Origin: a bacterium
Lineage (GTDB): Bacteria; Margulisbacteria; Marinamargulisbacteria; SXXA01
Direction: 5' to 3'
Assembly (NCBI GenBank): GCA_018402095.1
Contig: JAGYJO010000011.1
Span: forward strand, 1 to 17,591
Length of the DNA stretch: 17,591 bases
Shown here: positions 14,675-17,591 of the stretch, in pieces
Layout of the letters: the number at the start of each line of letters is the position of its first letter
Numbering within the stretch: position 1 is the stretch's first letter
Program-made: the position numbers and the translations under genes
The notes under the pieces: model-generated
Databases searched by the model: none
The model's input: the letters and a program-made list of their open reading frames with translations, nothing else
Told to the model about the DNA's origin: nothing

Positions 14675-17591
14675 TTACAGGGCACCGATAATGAAGTTCA
14701 AACGATTGATGGTCACTGTCAGATTCGTCAAATTCAAATCGTGACCAGATTGCAACTGTTCCAATGTGGAAAAGTATAGCTCTGTACCATTGGCATTCAA
14801 GGTCTTTAGAGATGACCGCAATGTTTTGATATCAAAAGTCTTATTTTGTTTTTGAAGCGATTGCGCATATTTGATCAACTGAATTTTTTGATGAAACATC
14901 GTTTGGAACAAAATCCCAATTTGGGACAAATCCCACAAGGTCATGAAGGGCAAACTCTCGATAGCATTGCCCAACCACTCATAGCCAAACTGGGCATCCA
15001 AATTGTCCACCCATGCCAACGCATCGGTCACGGACAAGCCTTGTTGTCTGGAAAAGAAGAAGGCTTCCAATGCCACATCCATCTCAGGAAGTAACACCAA
15101 CTGCTGGGCGACTTCACGGGAGAAGCCTTTGTTCTTCCACTTCGCCAAAGATACTTTGGATAGCTTGTCTACACGGCTATCGACCATTGTTTTGACAACA
15201 TCGGCCAACGCGTCAACCCAATCAAACCCAAAGACCACCTGCGGCAACTGCAAAAGCGTCTGTGTCAAATAGGCCACAACATCTTCGAACGCCAATAACA
15301 CCAAGTGCTTGTCATGCTGACTGACATCCGGCGTATTGAAAACCTCAGCACGGAAAGACTCACCACGCAATGCAGCATCAATAACCAGATACGCGTGGGC
15401 AATTTGATCGACAGGCTGACCGGTGAGCTGATTCATGTGAAAAAAGAAGGCACTTCCGGCTTGATTCACAATACGGTTGGTCAAAACCGTGCCAATAATA
15501 TTGCGTTTGAGACGGTGATCCGGCATCGTTTCTCCCGCTTTTTCGCGAATACTTTGTGGAAAATAGCGTTCATAAACCGCATGCAAATAGGGATCGTCCA
15601 ATACCGTACTATCCATCAATTGTTGGTACACAGACATCTTCGTGTAGGCTTGTAGAATCGCAATGATCGGACGTGGCAACGCCTCGCCAGCTTTTCCCCA
15701 AGAGTCCAATTCAGGAACGTCTGGAATTTGCTCCGTTTTGGCATCCAAGAAACCCTGACTCACATAATGCTGAATCATTTTGGTGAACAAGCCAAAGGCT
15801 TTTTTCGAACGCAACTCATCCAAAGAAAGTAGACGGTGCTGCCCACGGTTATTGGAAAGCACCAACAAAGACACCTCATCTGTCGCTGCATCCAGAACCG
15901 CATTGCGTTCTGTCATATTTTTCAAAACACCCGTATCCAACAACTGTTTCAACAGAATCTTAATATTGACCTCATAGTCGGACATGTTCACACCGGCAGA
16001 GTTGTCGATCGCATCGGTATTGATACGGCCACCACGTCGTGCAAATTCGATACGGGAAGGCTGTGTGGTTCCTAGGTTTGCGCCTTCACCAATCACGGAA
16101 GCCCGCACATCGGACATATCCACACGAACATTGTCATTGGCAGGGGCGCCCACCTGGGCATGGGTCTGCGACGAAGCTTTGATATAGGTACCGATACCGC
16201 CAAACCAAAGCAACTCAACCTTCATCTTGAGAATCGCACGAATCAATTCTTCACCCGTCAAAATATCCTCTTTGATACCCAACATCGTTTTCATTTCAGG
16301 CGTGATTTTGATTTCTTTGGCCTTGCGATCAAAAATACCTCCACCCGCACTGATCAAATCCATCGCGTAGTCACGCCATGTTGAGCGTGGGAGTTGAAAC
16401 AAGCGATTACGCTCTTCCCAACTCTTCAAAGGATCTGGTGTCGGATCGACAAAAATGTGCATGTGATTGAAGGCTGCTTGCAACAGAATCGTCTTGCCCA
16501 ACAACATCCCATTACCAAAAACATCCCCGGACATGTCGCCAATACCGACCACCGTAAAGGTCTCTTTTTTGATATCTTTGCCCATTTCCAAGAAATGCAG
16601 TTTTACACATTCCCACCCACCACGGGCTGTAATACCCTCTTCTTTGTGGTTGTAGCCAATGCTGCCACCAGAGGCAAAGGCATCACCCAACCAAAAGTGA
16701 TAGTCTTCCGACACGGCGTTAGCGATATCTGAAAAAGAAGCCGTCCCTTTATCCGCGGCCACAACCAAGTAAGGGTCATGACCATCATAAGGCATGACAT
16801 GGTTGGGATGCGCGACCTGACCATTGGTATCGATATTGTCGGTAATATCCAACAAGGCACCAATGAATTTCTGATACTGTTTAACAGACTCTGTGGCCGA
16901 ATCTTCACGGGTCAACAATGGCTTTTTCACAACAAAGCCACCTTTAGAACCCACAGGAACAATCACCACGTTTTTGGTTTGCTGGGTTTTCACCAAGCCC
17001 AAGACCTCTTTGCGGAAATCATCGGGACGATCGGACCAACGCAAACCGCCACGGGCAATTTCCCCAAAACGCAGGTGAAGCCCTTCCATACCCACGTCAT
17101 GGACATAAATCTCACGAAAGGGAACCGGCAACGGTATATTGCCAGCCAAACGGGGATCCAGCTTGATAGAGATCGCCGTCTCAAGCGGACTCTTTGGCAT
17201 ATAGTAGTTGGTACGTAACGTAGCTGACATCAGCTCAATAAACCGACGTAGAATCGCATCATCCGCCACTTCATCAACACTACGCAAGGCATCCTTAAAG
17301 GACTTTTCAATACTTGGTAGCAATACATCTTTGCGGTATTCCAAGGATCCAAATTTGGAGTCTGGCGAAAATTTGGATTCAAAGTACTTGAACAACAACT
17401 GGGTATGTTCCACGTGGCTCAAAAGCGTTTGGTTGATTTTTTCACGGGTATAAGGCACAGAAAGTTGTAAAAGAAGGTTTCTGTAGGTCATGAGACTATT
17501 GATAGCGCGATAGCCCATACCTGCAGCCAATGCCAATCCATTTAGAGGATCATTTTCTGTACGCCCATCAAAAATTTCAGATAGCAATTCT
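14675..17591 (-). CDS. gdhB: NAD-dependent glutamate dehydrogenase, large (about 180-kDa) class, 5' end outside window
   Basis: The frame is open from the right edge to the stop at 14675, giving about 972 residues; full proteins of this class have roughly 1600, so the N-terminal regulatory part is missing. The enzyme oxidatively deaminates glutamate to 2-oxoglutarate with NAD. Diagnostic stretches, counted from base 17587, are GGLRWSDRPDDFRKEV (180-195) with the catalytic-region lysines after it, VPVGSKGGF (210-218), ADKGTASFSDIAN (278-290) and the nucleotide-site GIGDMSGDVFGNGM (348-361). The long helical C-terminal domain is complete. All conserved core residues appear intact. Any apparent start inside the window near 17587 is only an internal TTG. 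Expression is expected to respond to carbon and nitrogen state, but no control site is visible here. Confidence 0.96.
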   Translation of the reverse strand, partial: ELLSEIFDGRTENDPLNGLALAAGMGYRAINSLMTYRNLLLQLSVPYTREKINQTLLSHVEHTQLLFKYFESKFSPDSKFGSLEYRKDVLLPSIEKSFKDALRSVDEVADDAILRRFIELMSATLRTNYYMPKSPLETAISIKLDPRLAGNIPLPVPFREIYVHDVGMEGLHLRFGEIARGGLRWSDRPDDFRKEVLGLVKTQQTKNVVIVPVGSKGGFVVKKPLLTREDSATESVKQYQKFIGALLDITDNIDTNGQVAHPNHVMPYDGHDPYLVVAADKGTASFSDIANAVSEDYHFWLGDAFASGGSIGYNHKEEGITARGGWECVKLHFLEMGKDIKKETFTVVGIGDMSGDVFGNGMLLGKTILLQAAFNHMHIFVDPTPDPLKSWEERNRLFQLPRSTWRDYAMDLISAGGGIFDRKAKEIKITPEMKTMLGIKEDILTGEELIRAILKMKVELLWFGGIGTYIKASSQTHAQVGAPANDNVRVDMSDVRASVIGEGANLGTTQPSRIEFARRGGRINTDAIDNSAGVNMSDYEVNIKILLKQLLDTGVLKNMTERNAVLDAATDEVSLLVLSNNRGQHRLLSLDELRSKKAFGLFTKMIQHYVSQGFLDAKTEQIPDVPELDSWGKAGEALPRPIIAILQAYTKMSVYQQLMDSTVLDDPYLHAVYERYFPQSIREKAGETMPDHRLKRNIIGTVLTNRIVNQAGSAFFFHMNQLTGQPVDQIAHAYLVIDAALRGESFRAEVFNTPDVSQHDKHLVLLAFEDVVAYLTQTLLQLPQVVFGFDWVDALADVVKTMVDSRVDKLSKVSLAKWKNKGFSREVAQQLVLLPEMDVALEAFFFSRQQGLSVTDALAWVDNLDAQFGYEWLGNAIESLPFMTLWDLSQIGILFQTMFHQKIQLIKYAQSLQKQNKTFDIKTLRSSLKTLNANGTELYFSTLEQLQSGHDLNLTNLTVTINRLNFIIGAL

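Noticed and set aside
1..17591. CRISPR array or toxin-antitoxin pair
   Set aside because: No regularly spaced direct repeats are seen. The small paired genes at 12136-12985 have no recognisable toxin or antitoxin motifs.

Overview
The window (17.6 kb, GC roughly balanced) looks like bacterial chromosome, most likely alphaproteobacterial. The basis is the very large NAD-dependent glutamate dehydrogenase, the style of PurB and GltX, and the three-domain transporter/acyltransferase/acyl-ligase fusion. Order and genus cannot be fixed by reading alone; an intracellular or host-associated lineage is possible but unproven. Almost every base is coding.

Layout. Bases 1-8566 are mainly minus-strand housekeeping genes. 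In transcription order they are a MscS-type channel, gltX (overlapping it by 4 nt), an LplT-PlsC-Aas fusion, purB, and a SpoIIE-type PP2C phosphatase that runs off the left edge. A tRNA-Cys gene with its own promoter sits on the plus strand between the phosphatase and purB. Bases 8745-11406 are a tight plus-strand operon: two unrecognised genes (334 and 92 aa), then a phosphatase with six predicted membrane segments and a SpoIIE catalytic domain.

Bases 11407-13190 form an accessory, visibly more AT-rich stretch. It holds three unrecognised minus-strand genes or gene fragments (92, 188 and 128 aa) and a 135-bp miniature transposable element with GTAA ends and a perfect 8-bp target duplication, the hallmarks of the IS66 family. 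It also holds a decayed copy of the 3' part of the neighbouring phosphatase gene. The 188-aa and 128-aa reading frames may be pieces of one gene broken by the element and by small frameshifts.

Bases 13188-17591 return to minus-strand core genes: the C-terminal 970 or so residues of NAD-glutamate dehydrogenase, a NifS/IscS-like cysteine desulfurase, and a coupled 98-aa unknown gene.

How the genes may work together. gltX, tRNA-Cys and the cysteine desulfurase are translation and sulfur functions; purB is purine synthesis; the fusion recycles lysophospholipids; glutamate dehydrogenase feeds carbon and nitrogen metabolism. The two SpoIIE-type phosphatases suggest Ser/Thr phospho-signalling, possibly partner switching, but no anti-sigma kinase or STAS partner is recognisable here. 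The features most worth following are the three-gene membrane-phosphatase operon and the disrupted island beside it.
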